A stretch of 64,000 nt of DNA from Candidatus Zipacnadum vermilionense (GTDB lineage Bacteria > Armatimonadota > Zipacnadia > Zipacnadales > Zipacnadaceae): contig JALGSV010000012.1 in the NCBI GenBank assembly GCA_029821755.1, positions 1 to 64,000 of the forward strand, read 5' to 3'. Of this stretch, positions 34,389 through 44,960 are shown in pieces. A model generated the notes under the pieces. The model ran no database searches. It saw only the letters and a program-made list of their open reading frames with translations, and was not told the origin of the DNA. Both the position numbers and the translations under genes were made by a program. Numbering within the stretch: position 1 is the first letter of the stretch; each line of letters opens with the position of its first letter.

Positions 34389-35438
34389 ATGGCGACGGCA
34401 GGGACCTTGCGGGGCGTGGCGATTGGCGCGGGATACTTCAGCGGCTACCACTACGAGGCGTGGAGCCGCTTGCCCGAGGTTACCATCACGGCTCTCGCGG
34501 ACCCGGACCAAGCGCGCGCGCAGGCGCGGGGGGAGGAGTACGGGATTCGCGGGCGGCACGGGGACTGGCGCGAGATGCTGGAGGCCGAGCGTCCGGATTT
34601 CGTGGACATCATCACCCCACCCGCGACGCATCGGGAGATCTGCGAGTACGCGGCTAACAGGGGAATCCACCTCATCTGCCAGAAGCCGCTGGCCCCGACC
34701 GAAGAGGAGGCCCAGCGCATCGTGGCCTGGGCCCGGGAGGCGGGGGTGCGGTTCATGGTCCACGAGAACTGGCGGTGGCAGCCGTGGTACCGGGAGATCA
34801 AGCGGCTGTTGGAGACGGGGACGCTGGGGGAGGCGATCTCGCTCTACTTCCGCATGCGCACCGGGGACGGGCGGGGGCCGGAGGCGTACCAGGCGCGACA
34901 GCCCTTCTTTCGGGAGTATCCCCGGTTGCTGGTCTACGAGACGGGAGTGCACTTCATCGACACCTTCCGGTACCTGCTGGGGGAGGTGCAAACCGTAACC
35001 GCGCGGCTGCGGCGGTTGAACCCAGCGATCCGGGGCGAGGACTGCGGGGTGCTGCTGCTGACCTTCGCGAGCGGGGCTACCGCTATCTGGGACGCCAGCC
35101 GCTACCACGAGAACGAGGCGGTTGACTCGCGCTACACCTTCGGTGAACTGCGGCTCGACGCCGCCCACGGCCACCTAACGTTGGAGGTGGACGGCACGAT
35201 GCGCCTCAAGCCACTCGGCCAGCCCACCCGCGTACACGACTACCCGCACGTGCGCCGCGGGTTTGGCGGGGATTGCGTCTATGCCCTGCAGCGGCACTTC
35301 ATGGGGCGCATGCTAAGTGGCGAAGAGTTCGAGTCGTCCGGGGAGGACTACCTGCGGACGGTGCGCGTAGTGGAAGCGGCCTATGAGTCGGCCAATACCG
35401 GGCAGACAGTGTGTGTGGCTACACGCCCGCAGCCTTAG
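34389..35438 (+). CDS. Gfo/Idh/MocA-family oxidoreductase 2
   Basis: 349 residues from ATG 34389 (a GTG at 34365 overlapping the previous gene is an alternative). Rossmann motif GVAIGAGYFSGYH; then HREICEYAANRGIHLICQKPL with the conserved KP of the EKP motif; VHENWRWQPWYREIKRLLE and ETGVHFIDTFRYLLG in the C-terminal domain. It starts one base after the GH5-like gene ends, so the two are co-transcribed and probably translationally coupled; together they suggest oxidation of a sugar released by the hydrolase. Confidence 0.9.
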   Translation: MATAGTLRGVAIGAGYFSGYHYEAWSRLPEVTITALADPDQARAQARGEEYGIRGRHGDWREMLEAERPDFVDIITPPATHREICEYAANRGIHLICQKPLAPTEEEAQRIVAWAREAGVRFMVHENWRWQPWYREIKRLLETGTLGEAISLYFRMRTGDGRGPEAYQARQPFFREYPRLLVYETGVHFIDTFRYLLGEVQTVTARLRRLNPAIRGEDCGVLLLTFASGATAIWDASRYHENEAVDSRYTFGELRLDAAHGHLTLEVDGTMRLKPLGQPTRVHDYPHVRRGFGGDCVYALQRHFMGRMLSGEEFESSGEDYLRTVRVVEAAYESANTGQTVCVATRPQP

Positions 35439-35557
35439 GCGCTACCTCGGCACGAACCAGGCCAGACCCTTCCGTTCGCCGCGGTCGCAGGCCGGCCCCC
35501 AGTTACTCAAGGCGTTGTTTCCAGTCGGTTCTTTCGCGCCTGGTGGCGCCTTCTGCC

Positions 35558-36877
35558 ATGAAGCGTAGTCTACTGTCTCTCGTCAACACATACAGCGTAG
35601 TGTTCCGGCACTGGCCGCCGCTGGTGTTGCTGCTGGCCGGGACGCTGCTCGCGCAGATGGCTTACGCCATCATTACCCCCACCCTCCCGCTCTTCCTCCG
35701 CAGCGGGCGCCTCGACACCCCCATCTCCGCTATCGGTCTGATCTTCGCCGCCTACGCCATCACCGAGACGCTGTTCAAGGCCCCGGCCGGGGCGGCGGGG
35801 GACAAGTGGGGGCGGACACGGATTGCCGTGCTCGGGCTGCTGCTGGGGACGGTGTCGCCGATCCTGATGACCATGGCCTGGCGCTGGGAGTTCTTCCTGC
35901 CCCTGCGGGCGGTGGATGGGTTGGGCGTGGCGTTGGTGTGGCCGACCGTGATGGCGCTGATCGGGGAGAAAGTGCCGGCCCGGGACCGGGCGCAGGCCAT
36001 GTCGGCGTTCAACCTGCCGTACCTGGGCGGGTTGGTGCTGGGGATGTCGGGCGGCCTGCAGATCGGGCATATGACCGGCGATAACCGCTACGCTTTCTAC
36101 ACCAGCAGCGTGTTGCTGGTGTGTGCGGCGCTGTGTATGGTCGGAATGGCGGTGTGGGATGTGCGACGGGGCGGCAAGTGGGGTCCGGCAGCGCGGCCGG
36201 CGCCGGTGGCGCTGCCGGAGGGCGAAACCGGGGACCTGCTGAGCCGAACGTGGTGGCACAAATTGGTGGAACTGCGGCGGCGGCAGGCGACGCTGCTGCA
36301 CATGCTGTGGATCTTCGTCTTCGTGCAAATGGCAGCCAGCCTGCTGGTGCCGATTCTCACGCTGTATGCGCGCGACTGGCTGCACCTGTCGCAGGCGGAG
36401 ATGGTGAAGCTGTTCGTGGTGCCGGGTCTGCTGACGGCGCTGGCCGCCATCCCGTTGGGCAGGCTGGCAGACAAAACGGGGCGGCCGCGTGCGATCCGTG
36501 TGGGGCTGGTACTGGGGGCGGTAGGGCTGTGCCTGATGGCGGTAGTACAGGCGCAGGCCTGGCTGGTGGCGGGGCTGATGACGCTGCTGGGCATCTCGTA
36601 CGTGTTGGTAATGCCCGCGTGGATGGCGCTGACCAGTGAGCTGGCGCCGGCGGGGCGGCAGGGGCTGGCGCTGGGGGCAATGAACACAGCGCAAGGAATC
36701 GGGTTCGTGGTGGCCTCAGTACTGGGGGCGTTGCTCTATGAGCGGGTGGGGCCCACGGCACCGTTCTATACGGGAGGCGCGCTGCTGGCAATGGGGGCGG
36801 TGCTGTGTACGTTCCTGGTGAAAGGGAAGCAAGCCGGGTCTACCCCGACGCCCCCCGGCGCCCCTGATGGCCCTTGA
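35558..36877 (+). CDS. MFS transporter
   Basis: 439 residues, about twelve hydrophobic segments. The start at 35558 begins shortly before helix 1 (LVLLLAGTLLAQMAYAIITP); the upstream frame is not membrane-like. The loop 2-3 motif GAAGDKWGRTRIAVLG matches the MFS signature D-R/K-x-G-R-R/K, and its counterpart in the second half is PLGRLADKTGRPRAIR. Large central loop with PAPVALPEGETGD. Likely a proton-driven sugar or drug exporter/importer; as the last gene of the 31956-36877 cluster, uptake of a product of that pathway is an inference. Confidence 0.88.
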   Translation: MKRSLLSLVNTYSVVFRHWPPLVLLLAGTLLAQMAYAIITPTLPLFLRSGRLDTPISAIGLIFAAYAITETLFKAPAGAAGDKWGRTRIAVLGLLLGTVSPILMTMAWRWEFFLPLRAVDGLGVALVWPTVMALIGEKVPARDRAQAMSAFNLPYLGGLVLGMSGGLQIGHMTGDNRYAFYTSSVLLVCAALCMVGMAVWDVRRGGKWGPAARPAPVALPEGETGDLLSRTWWHKLVELRRRQATLLHMLWIFVFVQMAASLLVPILTLYARDWLHLSQAEMVKLFVVPGLLTALAAIPLGRLADKTGRPRAIRVGLVLGAVGLCLMAVVQAQAWLVAGLMTLLGISYVLVMPAWMALTSELAPAGRQGLALGAMNTAQGIGFVVASVLGALLYERVGPTAPFYTGGALLAMGAVLCTFLVKGKQAGSTPTPPGAPDGP

Positions 36878-36918
36878 CCAAGTACTTCGCCAGGACAGAC
36901 GACGCGTTGCCACAAGCC

Positions 36919-37034
36919 GCCAGGGCCTGGTAGGGGCTATCCTACGTGGTCGCCCCCGGCCCCCTGGCGCGCCTCGTTGCCCGGGCCTCCGGCGGAACCC
37001 CCTCCCCTGCAAGGGGAGGGGGCAGGGGGTGAGG
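36919..37034 (+). repeat. Hairpin plus family A repeat, copy 5
   Basis: Imperfect long hairpin 36919-36967 (GCCAGGGCCTGGTAGGGG with its mirror CGGCCCCCTGGC), then A5 at 36997-37034 (CCCCCTCCCCTGCAAGGGGA then GGGGGCAGGGGGTGAGG), between converging genes. Confidence 0.75.
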
Positions 37035-37068
37035 CTCGGCGGCGGGCGCTGCCCTTGAGCAAGGAGCC

Positions 37069-37542
37069 CTAGCCCCGTTTCAGCGACCAGTAGACCCCCG
37101 GTTCGGAGTCCTCGATGACGGTGGCGCCACAGCACTTCTTGTAGAAGTCCACCGGCCCCGCCCAGCCGATCACCGCGTAGCCGTAGCCCTCCCAGTGCAG
37201 CGCCCACAGGCAGGAAAGTAGCAGCGCCGCCCCCAGACCCTTGCCCCGGTAGTCCTCGCGTACTCCTTCCGGTCCGAAGAAGTCCAACCGTGTGGTGTGG
37301 TAGGCGGCAAATCCCACTATCTCTCCGGCCTCGGCGGCGACGAAGACGGAGATGGGGTTGCGAGCGTAGCCCAGGCGGACCTCGTCAGCCCAGCTCTCGG
37401 AGAACTGCTCGTTCACGAAGGTGAGGACCTTGCGGCGCTCCCAGGGCTCGCCCCTGCGGACGACGATGCCCTCCTGTTCGGCGCGGGCGAGGGCGGGCTC
37501 AAGGGGAGGAAGGTTGTAGAGACGGACCAGCATGTCAGCCAT
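37069..37542 (-). CDS. GNAT-family acetyltransferase
   Basis: 157 residues. The ATG at 37542 has GGAGG seven bases upstream; a second ATG at 37548 is too close to it. N-acetyltransferase core: ISVFVAAEAGEIVGFAAYH, then the acetyl-CoA pyrophosphate loop DYRGKGLGAALL and VIGWAGPVDFYKKCCGA near the C-terminus. Substrate unknown. It follows a Gfo/Idh gene on the same strand by 54 bp, probably in the same transcript. Confidence 0.85.
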   Translation of the reverse strand: MADMLVRLYNLPPLEPALARAEQEGIVVRRGEPWERRKVLTFVNEQFSESWADEVRLGYARNPISVFVAAEAGEIVGFAAYHTTRLDFFGPEGVREDYRGKGLGAALLLSCLWALHWEGYGYAVIGWAGPVDFYKKCCGATVIEDSEPGVYWSLKRG

Positions 37543-37596
37543 AGGCATACCTCCGAAACTGGGCGGCGCAGGCGCCGCCCCGGGAGTGGCCGCGCC

Positions 37597-38619
37597 TTAG
37601 TACTTCAGCGTCACCGGCTTGCCGCCCTTCTCGGCGGATACGGTGGCGGCTACGGTTAGCTCCAGGGTCTTGACCGCGTCGGCGTAGGTGGTGCGGATGG
37701 CCGCCGGGTTACCGCTGCGGACGGCCTTGAGGAAGGCCCGATCCTCCACGCCGAAGATATGCGCGCCGCCCGGCGCCTCGCCGGAGACCGCCTTCGGCTT
37801 CTTCTTGCCGGCCTCATAGATGAGGGCGTCGTGGCCCCAGCCCGTCATGCATACCGCATGCTGGCTGGCGTAGAGGTCCAGGAAGACCCCGCCGCGCGCC
37901 TCGCAGGCTACCGAGGCACAGAAGTTAGCGACCGCGCCCGACTTGAACTTGACCGACACGGCCAAGGCGTCGTCCATGGTGTACTTCTTGATACCGGTGA
38001 CAAAGCCGGTGGCCGCGAAGGCGCTGACGCTCTCGGCGTCGCCCATCAGGTAGCGGGCCAGGTCGATGGTATGGGTGACTTGCTCGACGAACTGGCCGCC
38101 GCTCTTGTCCTTCTGAATCCACCAACTCCAGATGCCCTGGGGGTCGCCGGAGCGAGGCGGGCCGCCCAGCCAGCCGCCGGAGGCGTAAGCAACGGGGTCG
38201 GCTGCCAGCAGCTTCTTGGCCGCGTCAGCGCTCTTGCGGTAACGGTTCATGTAGCCGGCGCAGGTGATCAGGTCGGCCTTCTCCACAGCCGCGGCGATCT
38301 TGGCCGCCTGCTTGACGTCCTTGTTGATCGGCTTCTCGACGAAGAAGGGCACCTGGGCCGCGAGCGCGGCGAACTCGGCCTCGCCGTGGGCGAAGGGCGG
38401 GAGGTTAATCCAGACGGCGTCCAGGTCGATGGCGGCGAACATCTTGGCGGGGTCGGAGAAGGCCTCCGCGCCAAAGCTGTCGGCCATGGCCTTGGCCCTG
38501 GCTTTCTTTACGTCGCAGAAGGCAGCGAAGGTTACGTCAGTGAAACCGGCCATGGCGTCGGTGTGGGCTTTGGTCATCCCGCCGGCACCGATGAATCCGA
38601 GGCGGAGAGTCTTGGGCAT
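37597..38619 (-). CDS. Gfo/Idh/MocA-family oxidoreductase 3
   Basis: 340 residues; CGGAGGATGTGCTC precedes ATG 38619, and the longer frame extends into repeat DNA. Rossmann motif LGFIGAGGMTKAHTDAM; FFVEKPINKDV is a textbook EKP motif. The C-terminal domain has GGQFVEQVTHTIDLARYLMG. First gene of a two-gene unit with the GNAT gene; the unit is flanked by family A repeats in the same orientation (36997 and 38721). Confidence 0.92.
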   Translation of the reverse strand: MPKTLRLGFIGAGGMTKAHTDAMAGFTDVTFAAFCDVKKARAKAMADSFGAEAFSDPAKMFAAIDLDAVWINLPPFAHGEAEFAALAAQVPFFVEKPINKDVKQAAKIAAAVEKADLITCAGYMNRYRKSADAAKKLLAADPVAYASGGWLGGPPRSGDPQGIWSWWIQKDKSGGQFVEQVTHTIDLARYLMGDAESVSAFAATGFVTGIKKYTMDDALAVSVKFKSGAVANFCASVACEARGGVFLDLYASQHAVCMTGWGHDALIYEAGKKKPKAVSGEAPGGAHIFGVEDRAFLKAVRSGNPAAIRTTYADAVKTLELTVAATVSAEKGGKPVTLKY

Positions 38620-38720
38620 GAGCACATCCTCCGTGAGATGGTAGTGAGACCGGGGGGTATTCGCTAGGGGGAGGGGAAGTCCCTTCTTGCGGAGGCTGAA
38701 CATCGGGGACGGCGCTCTGG

Positions 38721-38759
38721 CACCCCCTCTCCTGCCAGGAGAGGGGGTAGGGGGTGAGG
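38721..38759 (+). repeat. Family A repeat, copy 6
   Basis: CACCCCCTCTCCTGCCAGGA then GAGGGGGTAGGGGGTGAGG. It is the second of the pair around the GNAT-Gfo/Idh unit. Confidence 0.85.
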
Positions 38760-38823
38760 CGCGGCGGCTGGCGGTGCACTTGCCGACGCAGGGGTCGCCC
38801 CACGGCCCCTCCGGGAAACCCTC

Positions 38824-41238
38824 CTACAGTTTCAACCGGTTCAGCCTCAGCGAGTTGCCTACCACGGTCACAGACGAGGCGGCCATCGCGGCGGCGGCTA
38901 TCATGGGGTTGAGCAAGCCGAAGGCGGCCAGGGGGATCGCCACCACGTTGTAGAAGAAGGCCCAGAAGAGGTTCTGCTTGATGTGCGCGAGGGTACGGCG
39001 GGAGAGAACAATGGCGCGGACCACCCCGCGAGGGTCGCCGCTGACCAGCGTGATCTGGCCGGCCTCGATGGCCACGTCGGCGCCGGTGCCCAGGGCCATG
39101 CCCAGGTCCGCCTGGGCCAGGGCCGGAGCGTCGTTGATGCCGTCGCCGACCATCGCTACCACCTGGCCCTGCTCCTGCAGGTGGCGGACCACCCCGACCT
39201 TGTCGGCGGGGAGAACCTCAGCATGGATCTCGGAGATGCCTAGCTCCTGGGCGATGGCCTCGGCCGTGCGGAGGTTGTCGCCGGTGAGCAGCACATTGCG
39301 CAGGCCTAGGTCGCGCACGCGCGAGGCGGCTTCGGCGGCGCCCTCCTTCGGTTGGTCGGCGAGGGCCAGGAGACCCAGCAGCTCTCCGTCGCGGGTCAGT
39401 GCGGAGACGGTCTTCCCCTCCCGCTGGAGCGCGACCAGCCGCTCCTCCGCGGAAGCGTCCAGACCCAGGCCGCGTTCCTCCAGCAAGCCGGGGCTGCCGA
39501 CCAGGACCTCGGCCCCCTCTAGCTGGCCCACTACCCCGCGGCCCACCAGAGCGGAGAAGGCCACCACCGGCAGCAGCTCCAGGCCCCGTTCTTGCGCGGC
39601 AGCCACGACCGCGGCGGCGAGCGGGTGCTCAGAGCCCGATTCGGCGGAGGCGGCCAGGCGCAGGAGGTCTTCCTCCGACAGGTCCGCGAGGGGAACTAGG
39701 TCGGTGACGCGGGGCTTGCCCGCGGTGAGGGTCCCCGTCTTGTCCCAGACAATGACGGTGAGGGCGCCGGCGCGCTCCAGGGCGGCGGCATCGCGCAGCA
39801 GGATGCCGTGGCGGGAGCCCAGCCCGCTGCCCACCATGACCGCGGTGGGCGTGGCCAGGCCCAGGGCGCAGGGGCAGGCGATGACCAGCACGGCCACGGC
39901 GTTGACCAGGGCGCGGGTGGTCCAGTGTAGCGGGTCGTAGAAGTACCAGGCCATGAAGTCCAGCGAGGCCAGCACGATGATAGCGGGAACGAAGTAGGCG
40001 GCGACCAGGTCGGCGAGGCGCTGAATGGGCGGGCGCTTGCCCTGGGCCTCCTCCATCAGGTTGACGATCTGCTGCAGGACGGTCTCGGAGCCGACGCGGG
40101 TAGCGCGGACGGTGAGCGCGCCCTGCTGGTTGAGGGTGGCGCCGTAGACCTCGTCGCCGGCGTGCTTGTAGCGCGGGACGGATTCGCCGGTCAGCATGGA
40201 CTCGTCCACCGCGCCCTCGCCTGACTCCACGACCCCGTCGGTCGCGATCTTCTCGCCCGGGCGCACCACGAAGCGGTCGCCGGGGTGCAGATCCTCGGCA
40301 GGTATCTCGACTTCCTCCCCGTCGCGGAGCACCCGCGCCACCGGGGCGGCCAGCTCCAGCAGGCCCCGCAAGGCCCGGGAGGCGGCGCTGCGGGCGCGCA
40401 TCTCCAGCCAGCGGCCGAGGGTGATGAGGGTCAGGATCATCGCGCCGGTCTCGAAGTAGACGTGCTGCGTCGGGTGGAGGCCCGCGCCACCCGCCGCCAC
40501 TACCACCACCGTGCTGTACAGGTATGCTGCCAGGGACCCCAGGGCCACGAGCACATCCATGTTAAGGTTGAGCGACCTGACCGAGGCGGCGGAGTTGCGC
40601 AGATACTGCCAGCCGACGATGAACTGCACCGGCGTGGCCAAGGCCAGGATGATCCAGTTGCGCCCGGGAAAACCATGGACCATGGACAGCACCATGATCG
40701 GCGCGCCCAGGACCACTCCGAGCAGGAACATGTTGCGCTGGTAGCGGACCTGCTCCTGGATGGCGCGCTCGTGGTGCTCCTGGGCGGACCCCGCGGAGGC
40801 CAGGCGGGCCTGGTAGCCCAGCTCACCGATCAGGCTCGTTATCTCCTCCAGGGAGACCAGGTTCGGGTCGTACTCCACCTCGGCCGACTCCGCGCCGAAG
40901 TTGACGCTGGCACTGAGCACGCCGGCGGTGCTACGGAGCGTGCCCTCGATCCCCCCGGCGCAGTTGGCGCAATGCATCCCGCTCAGCAGCAGTCGCACGC
41001 GGCGCCCCCCCGTGGCCACTCGCGCCTCGTACCCGGCCTCGCTGACGGCCTGTAGAAGGTCCTCCGGCGTCACCCGCTCGGCGTCATACTCCACCGCGGC
41101 GGTCTCGGCGGCGAAGTTGACGGCGGCGGCGAAGACGTCGGGCACGCGCTCCAGAGCGCGTTCAATGGTCTGGGCGCAGTTCGCGCAGTGCATGCCCGAG
41201 ATTTCGAGGCGAGTCCTCTGGTGAGGCAAAGCGATCAC
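38824..41238 (-). CDS. copA: CopA-type Cu(I)-exporting P1B ATPase
   Basis: 804 residues from a GTG at 41238 placed just before the first heavy-metal domain; the longer open frame overlaps hflX and is low complexity. Two N-terminal metal-binding domains each carry GMHCANC (about residues 15 and 89). Then helices, the actuator TGES (in [11 protein letters not shown]), the ion-path CPC in [13 protein letters not shown], the phosphorylated Asp of [11 protein letters not shown] at about 498, HP in [10 protein letters not shown] and [14 protein letters not shown]. The C-terminal helices include [12 protein letters not shown] and the MxxSS motif [15 protein letters not shown], matching Cu(I) transporters. 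Exports copper from the cytosol. It begins 110 bp after hflX, same strand. Start uncertain. Confidence 0.93.
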   Translation of the reverse strand: MIALPHQRTRLEISGMHCANCAQTIERALERVPDVFAAAVNFAAETAAVEYDAERVTPEDLLQAVSEAGYEARVATGGRRVRLLLSGMHCANCAGGIEGTLRSTAGVLSASVNFGAESAEVEYDPNLVSLEEITSLIGELGYQARLASAGSAQEHHERAIQEQVRYQRNMFLLGVVLGAPIMVLSMVHGFPGRNWIILALATPVQFIVGWQYLRNSAASVRSLNLNMDVLVALGSLAAYLYSTVVVVAAGGAGLHPTQHVYFETGAMILTLITLGRWLEMRARSAASRALRGLLELAAPVARVLRDGEEVEIPAEDLHPGDRFVVRPGEKIATDGVVESGEGAVDESMLTGESVPRYKHAGDEVYGATLNQQGALTVRATRVGSETVLQQIVNLMEEAQGKRPPIQRLADLVAAYFVPAIIVLASLDFMAWYFYDPLHWTTRALVNAVAVLVIACPCALGLATPTAVMVGSGLGSRHGILLRDAAALERAGALTVIVWDKTGTLTAGKPRVTDLVPLADLSEEDLLRLAASAESGSEHPLAAAVVAAAQERGLELLPVVAFSALVGRGVVGQLEGAEVLVGSPGLLEERGLGLDASAEERLVALQREGKTVSALTRDGELLGLLALADQPKEGAAEAASRVRDLGLRNVLLTGDNLRTAEAIAQELGISEIHAEVLPADKVGVVRHLQEQGQVVAMVGDGINDAPALAQADLGMALGTGADVAIEAGQITLVSGDPRGVVRAIVLSRRTLAHIKQNLFWAFFYNVVAIPLAAFGLLNPMIAAAAMAASSVTVVGNSLRLNRLKL

Positions 41239-41347
41239 TTCTGGGAGAGAATTGGCTGTAAGGGATGACGAGGGGAGAGGGGAGGAAGTTCCTGGAAGAG
41301 CCGCAACAACAGCGAGAACGGCAGTTGGGCGCTGCGGGGTGTAGGAG

Positions 41348-42652
41348 TCACTCCGCCACCACATACGGCTCGAAGCGGTAGAGCAAGCGGGGGTCGATGC
41401 GGACCTTGGCTTGGACATGCTCGAAGCCGTAGTCGGCGTGCAGCACGCGCCCCTGGCCGGGGGCGAACTGGAGCAGGTCCATGCGGTTGTAGGGGAGACG
41501 TAGAGTCAGCGGGATGAGGTCCGCGCTCAGAGCGCGGCGCAGTTCATCGCGCAGTTCGTCCAAACCGGCGCCGGTGGTCGCGGCGATCGGGAGGGCGCCG
41601 GGGAAGAGGCGCTGCAGCTGGTTGGCGTGGGTGGGGGAGACCAGGTCCCACTTGTTCAGCACGAGCAGGCGCGGCTTGTCCGCGACCTCCAGCTCCTCCA
41701 GCATCTGCTCCACCGTTTGGTGTTGTCGCTCCAGGAAAGGGTCGGAGGCGTCCAGGACCTCCACCAGCAGGTCGGCCTGGACGGTCTCCTCCAGGGTGGC
41801 CCGGAAGGCGGCGATGAGGCCGTGGGGGAGGTCGTCAAGTAAACCGACGGTGTCGCTGATCAGGGCGTCGGTGCGCTCGCCCAGGTCCACGCGGCGGATG
41901 GTGGTGTCGAGGGTTTCGAAGAGGCGGTCGTGGGCGGAGACGACCTCGGAGCCTGCCAGGGCGTTGAGCAAGGAGGACTTGCCCGCATTGGTGTAGCCGA
42001 CCAGGCCAACCAGAGACAGGCCGGAGGTCTCGCGCTCGGTCCGCTCCAGGGCGCGGCGTTTCTCGAACTCCTCCAGTCCGTGGCGGATGCGAGTCATGCG
42101 GCGGCGGAGGGTGCGCCGATCCATCTCCAGCGCGGTCTCACCGGGGCCCCGCACGCTGACGCCACCGCCTCCCGTGCTCCCGCCGGCGATCTGGGACATC
42201 CCCTTGCCCCGGCCCGCCAGGCGCGGCAGGAGGTACTCCAGCCGCGCCAGCTCCACCTGCCGTCGGCCCTCGGAGGTGCGGGCATGACGGGCGAAGATCT
42301 CCAGGATGACCTCGGTGCGGTCCATCACCCGGCACTCCAGCAGGTCGCTGAGCGCGGCTACCTGCCGGGGGGAAAGCTCGGCGTTGAAGACGGCGATGTC
42401 GAGGTCCTCCGCGGCCAGAAAGCCTTTGACCTCCCGCACCTTCCCCTTGCCGAGGAAGGTATTGGGGTGTGGACGCTCGCGCACCTGGGTGAGGGTCTCG
42501 GCGGGGATCATCCCGGCGGCGGCTACGAGTCGCCCGAGTTCCTCCAGCTGGCGCACGGACTCGCCGCGGCGCTTCTCAACCCCGAGCAGCAAGGCACGCT
42601 CGGGGGGGGCGAGGAGGTCCTGGCGGTCTTCGTCGGCGGTTGGTTTGGGCAT
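41348..42652 (-). CDS. hflX: HflX ribosome-associated GTPase
   Basis: 434 residues. N-terminal HflX domain ([19 protein letters not shown]; the GKGK motif), glycine-rich linker [16 protein letters not shown], then the G domain: P-loop [16 protein letters not shown] (about residue 219), switch [19 protein letters not shown] (G3) and VLNKWDLV (G4, NKxD). Known HflX splits stalled or stressed ribosomes. No Hfq gene lies next to it. It is followed by copA on the same strand. Length is typical. Confidence 0.95.
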   Translation of the reverse strand: MPKPTADEDRQDLLAPPERALLLGVEKRRGESVRQLEELGRLVAAAGMIPAETLTQVRERPHPNTFLGKGKVREVKGFLAAEDLDIAVFNAELSPRQVAALSDLLECRVMDRTEVILEIFARHARTSEGRRQVELARLEYLLPRLAGRGKGMSQIAGGSTGGGGVSVRGPGETALEMDRRTLRRRMTRIRHGLEEFEKRRALERTERETSGLSLVGLVGYTNAGKSSLLNALAGSEVVSAHDRLFETLDTTIRRVDLGERTDALISDTVGLLDDLPHGLIAAFRATLEETVQADLLVEVLDASDPFLERQHQTVEQMLEELEVADKPRLLVLNKWDLVSPTHANQLQRLFPGALPIAATTGAGLDELRDELRRALSADLIPLTLRLPYNRMDLLQFAPGQGRVLHADYGFEHVQAKVRIDPRLLYRFEPYVVAE

Positions 42653-42703
42653 AAGTGGGGGAGAAGGGGCCGGAGGCTTGCGCGCGGTCCCTTCCGCGGG
42701 CCT

Positions 42704-43816
42704 TCACTCCACGGTCAGCTCGACCTGCTGCAGGTTGTAGGCGTAGTAAGGGCGGCGCTCGTCGATTACCTGGAAGTCGGTCCAGACCAGCCAGAAGGAA
42801 CGGCCCTCCGGAGCGATCCACTTGGGCGGAATCTGGGGCTGGTAGGCACGGGCGCCGGGATCGTTGCCGGGTGTCCAGGCGGTCTCCTCGTGGATCTGCG
42901 TCCAGGGCCCCCAGGGGGCGGGGGCGGTCCAGGCGCCCAGGTAGCTGGGCTGGGTGAACCAGTCCTCGCCGTCGGTGCCCATACCCCAGTTGAGCATCAT
43001 GTACATCTCTAGTCCAGGATTATACACCACGCAGGGGTGCCACGAGTAGGGATGAGTGTTCCGGTTCACCCAGCCGGAGGGGAAGGTATGGACCACGCCT
43101 CGCTCAGCGAGGTCCGCCGACCAGCGCGCCGAGCCGTCGCTGTCGCGGGCGACGAAGTATTCGTAGGCAGCCCGGTCCAGGATCTGCCCCTTCGGCACGC
43201 GGAACATCACCAGTTGGTTCATGGCCCCCTCAGTGTTACCGTTGGGGCCGTAGGTATAGACATAGCCGTCGGTGTTCAGCTCGTAGTTCCGGCCCATCTG
43301 CAGGATACTTAGCAGAGAGAAACACTCGCCGGGCTCCTCGAAGAAGACCATGTTCTCGTGGCTGCGCTCCTCCCAGGGCTCCCAGACTACCGGGCCGCCG
43401 TCCTGGTTGCGCCAGGTGCGACCGTTGTCGGGGGAGTAGATGAGCTTGGCGCCGACGAAACGCGGGCTGGGTCCCCCAAAGTTGTGGTTGGGGGTGCTCA
43501 GGAAGTGGTAGATGGCCCCGCCGTAGGCGATGATCCCGAAGCCGTAGTAGCGACTGAACAAGACCGGGCCCTCGGGTTCCGGGGGGTAGCGGCTCTCCAG
43601 CTCCGGGTAGCCGGGGAGGTCGACGAAGCGGATATCCGGGGGAACGCCCTGCAATTGCCACAGGCGGGTGTTGTACCCCTGGCCGTCACACATGAGGGTG
43701 TACTGCTGATCATCCGCCGCCCAAGTGGTGTGCCAGTTGTCGCCCTCGAAGGGGAGGCGGAGGGTCGTGTCCTCGCGGCGCTGGAAGGCAGTGATGCGGC
43801 GGGCGGGGATGGGCAT
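42704..43816 (-). CDS. DUF4185-like five-bladed propeller protein
   Basis: 370 residues; AGGAGCCCCCTC before ATG 43816. No signal peptide at this start. Repeating blade-like segments: TLMCDGQGYNTRLWQL, YSPDNGRTWRNQDGG, ENMVFFEEPGECFSLLSI and SWHPCVVYNPGLEMYMMLNW. This resembles proteins annotated DUF4185 or GH43/GH117-like propellers, many of which are glycan-binding or hydrolytic. I cannot assign catalytic residues. It is 51 bp upstream of hflX in the transcription order, but a functional link is unlikely. Confidence 0.6.
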   Translation of the reverse strand: MPIPARRITAFQRREDTTLRLPFEGDNWHTTWAADDQQYTLMCDGQGYNTRLWQLQGVPPDIRFVDLPGYPELESRYPPEPEGPVLFSRYYGFGIIAYGGAIYHFLSTPNHNFGGPSPRFVGAKLIYSPDNGRTWRNQDGGPVVWEPWEERSHENMVFFEEPGECFSLLSILQMGRNYELNTDGYVYTYGPNGNTEGAMNQLVMFRVPKGQILDRAAYEYFVARDSDGSARWSADLAERGVVHTFPSGWVNRNTHPYSWHPCVVYNPGLEMYMMLNWGMGTDGEDWFTQPSYLGAWTAPAPWGPWTQIHEETAWTPGNDPGARAYQPQIPPKWIAPEGRSFWLVWTDFQVIDERRPYYAYNLQQVELTVE

Positions 43817-43919
43817 GAGGGGGCTCCTGTGGGGGCGGGTCTGGTTTACCGCTACTCCCTCCGGCGCTATAATCAGCATCAGGTGCGAACACGAGAGTAC
43901 CGGGAGCGTGGACTAGGCG

Positions 43920-44792
43920 ATGCCTGAGACCCATTTCGCAAGAAAAGCCGGAGTTCCTCCCTGCTGGAGAGGCAGGTCGCTGCTGGTTGCCGGCCTGGCC
44001 CTGGGGATTGTCCTGGTCGGGTGTGCCAAGACGGCTCCGCCCCCCGCGCCGGTGCCGAAGCCGGCGGCTCCACCCGCGGCGGCTTCGGCGGCGCTGCCGG
44101 CGGACCTGGGGCTGGGAGACTGGACGGTGCCCGAGCGCTACCGGGGGGAGCTGGTCACTAAGCGGGTGCGGTACTTCCCGCGCAAGCTGCTGGCGCTGAC
44201 CTTCGACGATGGACCGAACCCCACGATCACCCCGCAAGTCCTCAAGACCCTGGCCGCCCACCACGCCCACGCCACCTTCTTCGTACTGGGGGAGAATGCG
44301 GAGGGACACCGGGGGCTGCTGCGGCAGATGGCCGACGCGGGCCATGCCGTGGGGAGCCACAGCTACCACCACCTCTACAAGGCCAGCACTGAGGTGGCCA
44401 AGTGGAACCTGGAGAAGACGGCCGCCGTTATCGAGCGCAGTACCGGACGCCGTCCCACGCTGTTCCGGCCGCCCGGGGGCTTCACCAACGGGGCCTTGGC
44501 GCGCCTGGCGCGGGAGCAGGGGTATGCGGTGATCCTCTGGACGATCAGCTCCGCCGATACCACCAAGATCGGGCCGCCGGTCATCGCGCGCAACATCATC
44601 CATACTCCGAATCCGGGCGATATCGTGCTGATGCACGACGGTTCGGGCCATGCCCGCACGGCGCAGGCGCTGCCGCAGATCCTGGAGGAGTTAGGAGCGG
44701 CGGGCTTCCAGTTCGTGACCGTCCCTGAGTTGCTCCGGGCCTGGGCCGAGTGGCAGGCGGCACCGGAGGGCGGGCCGGTTGTCCGGGAATAG
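43920..44792 (+). CDS. Polysaccharide deacetylase (NodB-like) lipoprotein
   Basis: 290 residues. The N-terminus has a basic region then LLVAGLALGIVLVGC, a lipobox ending in Cys at about 35, followed by a Pro/Ala-rich linker. NodB homology motifs: LALTFDDGPNP with the catalytic base and metal Asp, VGSHSYHHLY (metal histidines), FRPPGGFTNG, VILWTISSAD and VLMHDG near the end. This is the family of CE4 carbohydrate deacetylases acting on peptidoglycan or chitin-like polymers outside the cytoplasm. Divergent from the propeller gene, 103 bp apart. The Ala/Pro linker suggests it reaches away from the membrane. Confidence 0.9.
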   Translation: MPETHFARKAGVPPCWRGRSLLVAGLALGIVLVGCAKTAPPPAPVPKPAAPPAAASAALPADLGLGDWTVPERYRGELVTKRVRYFPRKLLALTFDDGPNPTITPQVLKTLAAHHAHATFFVLGENAEGHRGLLRQMADAGHAVGSHSYHHLYKASTEVAKWNLEKTAAVIERSTGRRPTLFRPPGGFTNGALARLAREQGYAVILWTISSADTTKIGPPVIARNIIHTPNPGDIVLMHDGSGHARTAQALPQILEELGAAGFQFVTVPELLRAWAEWQAAPEGGPVVRE

Positions 44793-44960
44793 GTGGTCGC
44801 GGTAGGACGGGCGTCCTCAGTCGTCCAGGCCGACGCTAACGCTCCACCAGGAGCGACGGGCGAGGACGCTCTCGTACCGTGAAGTGAGCAGGAATCGCTT
44901 CCTGCCACACCGGATCTCACCTGGTCTCCCTCCTCCCTTCCCTGGCGGAGGTGAGACCGC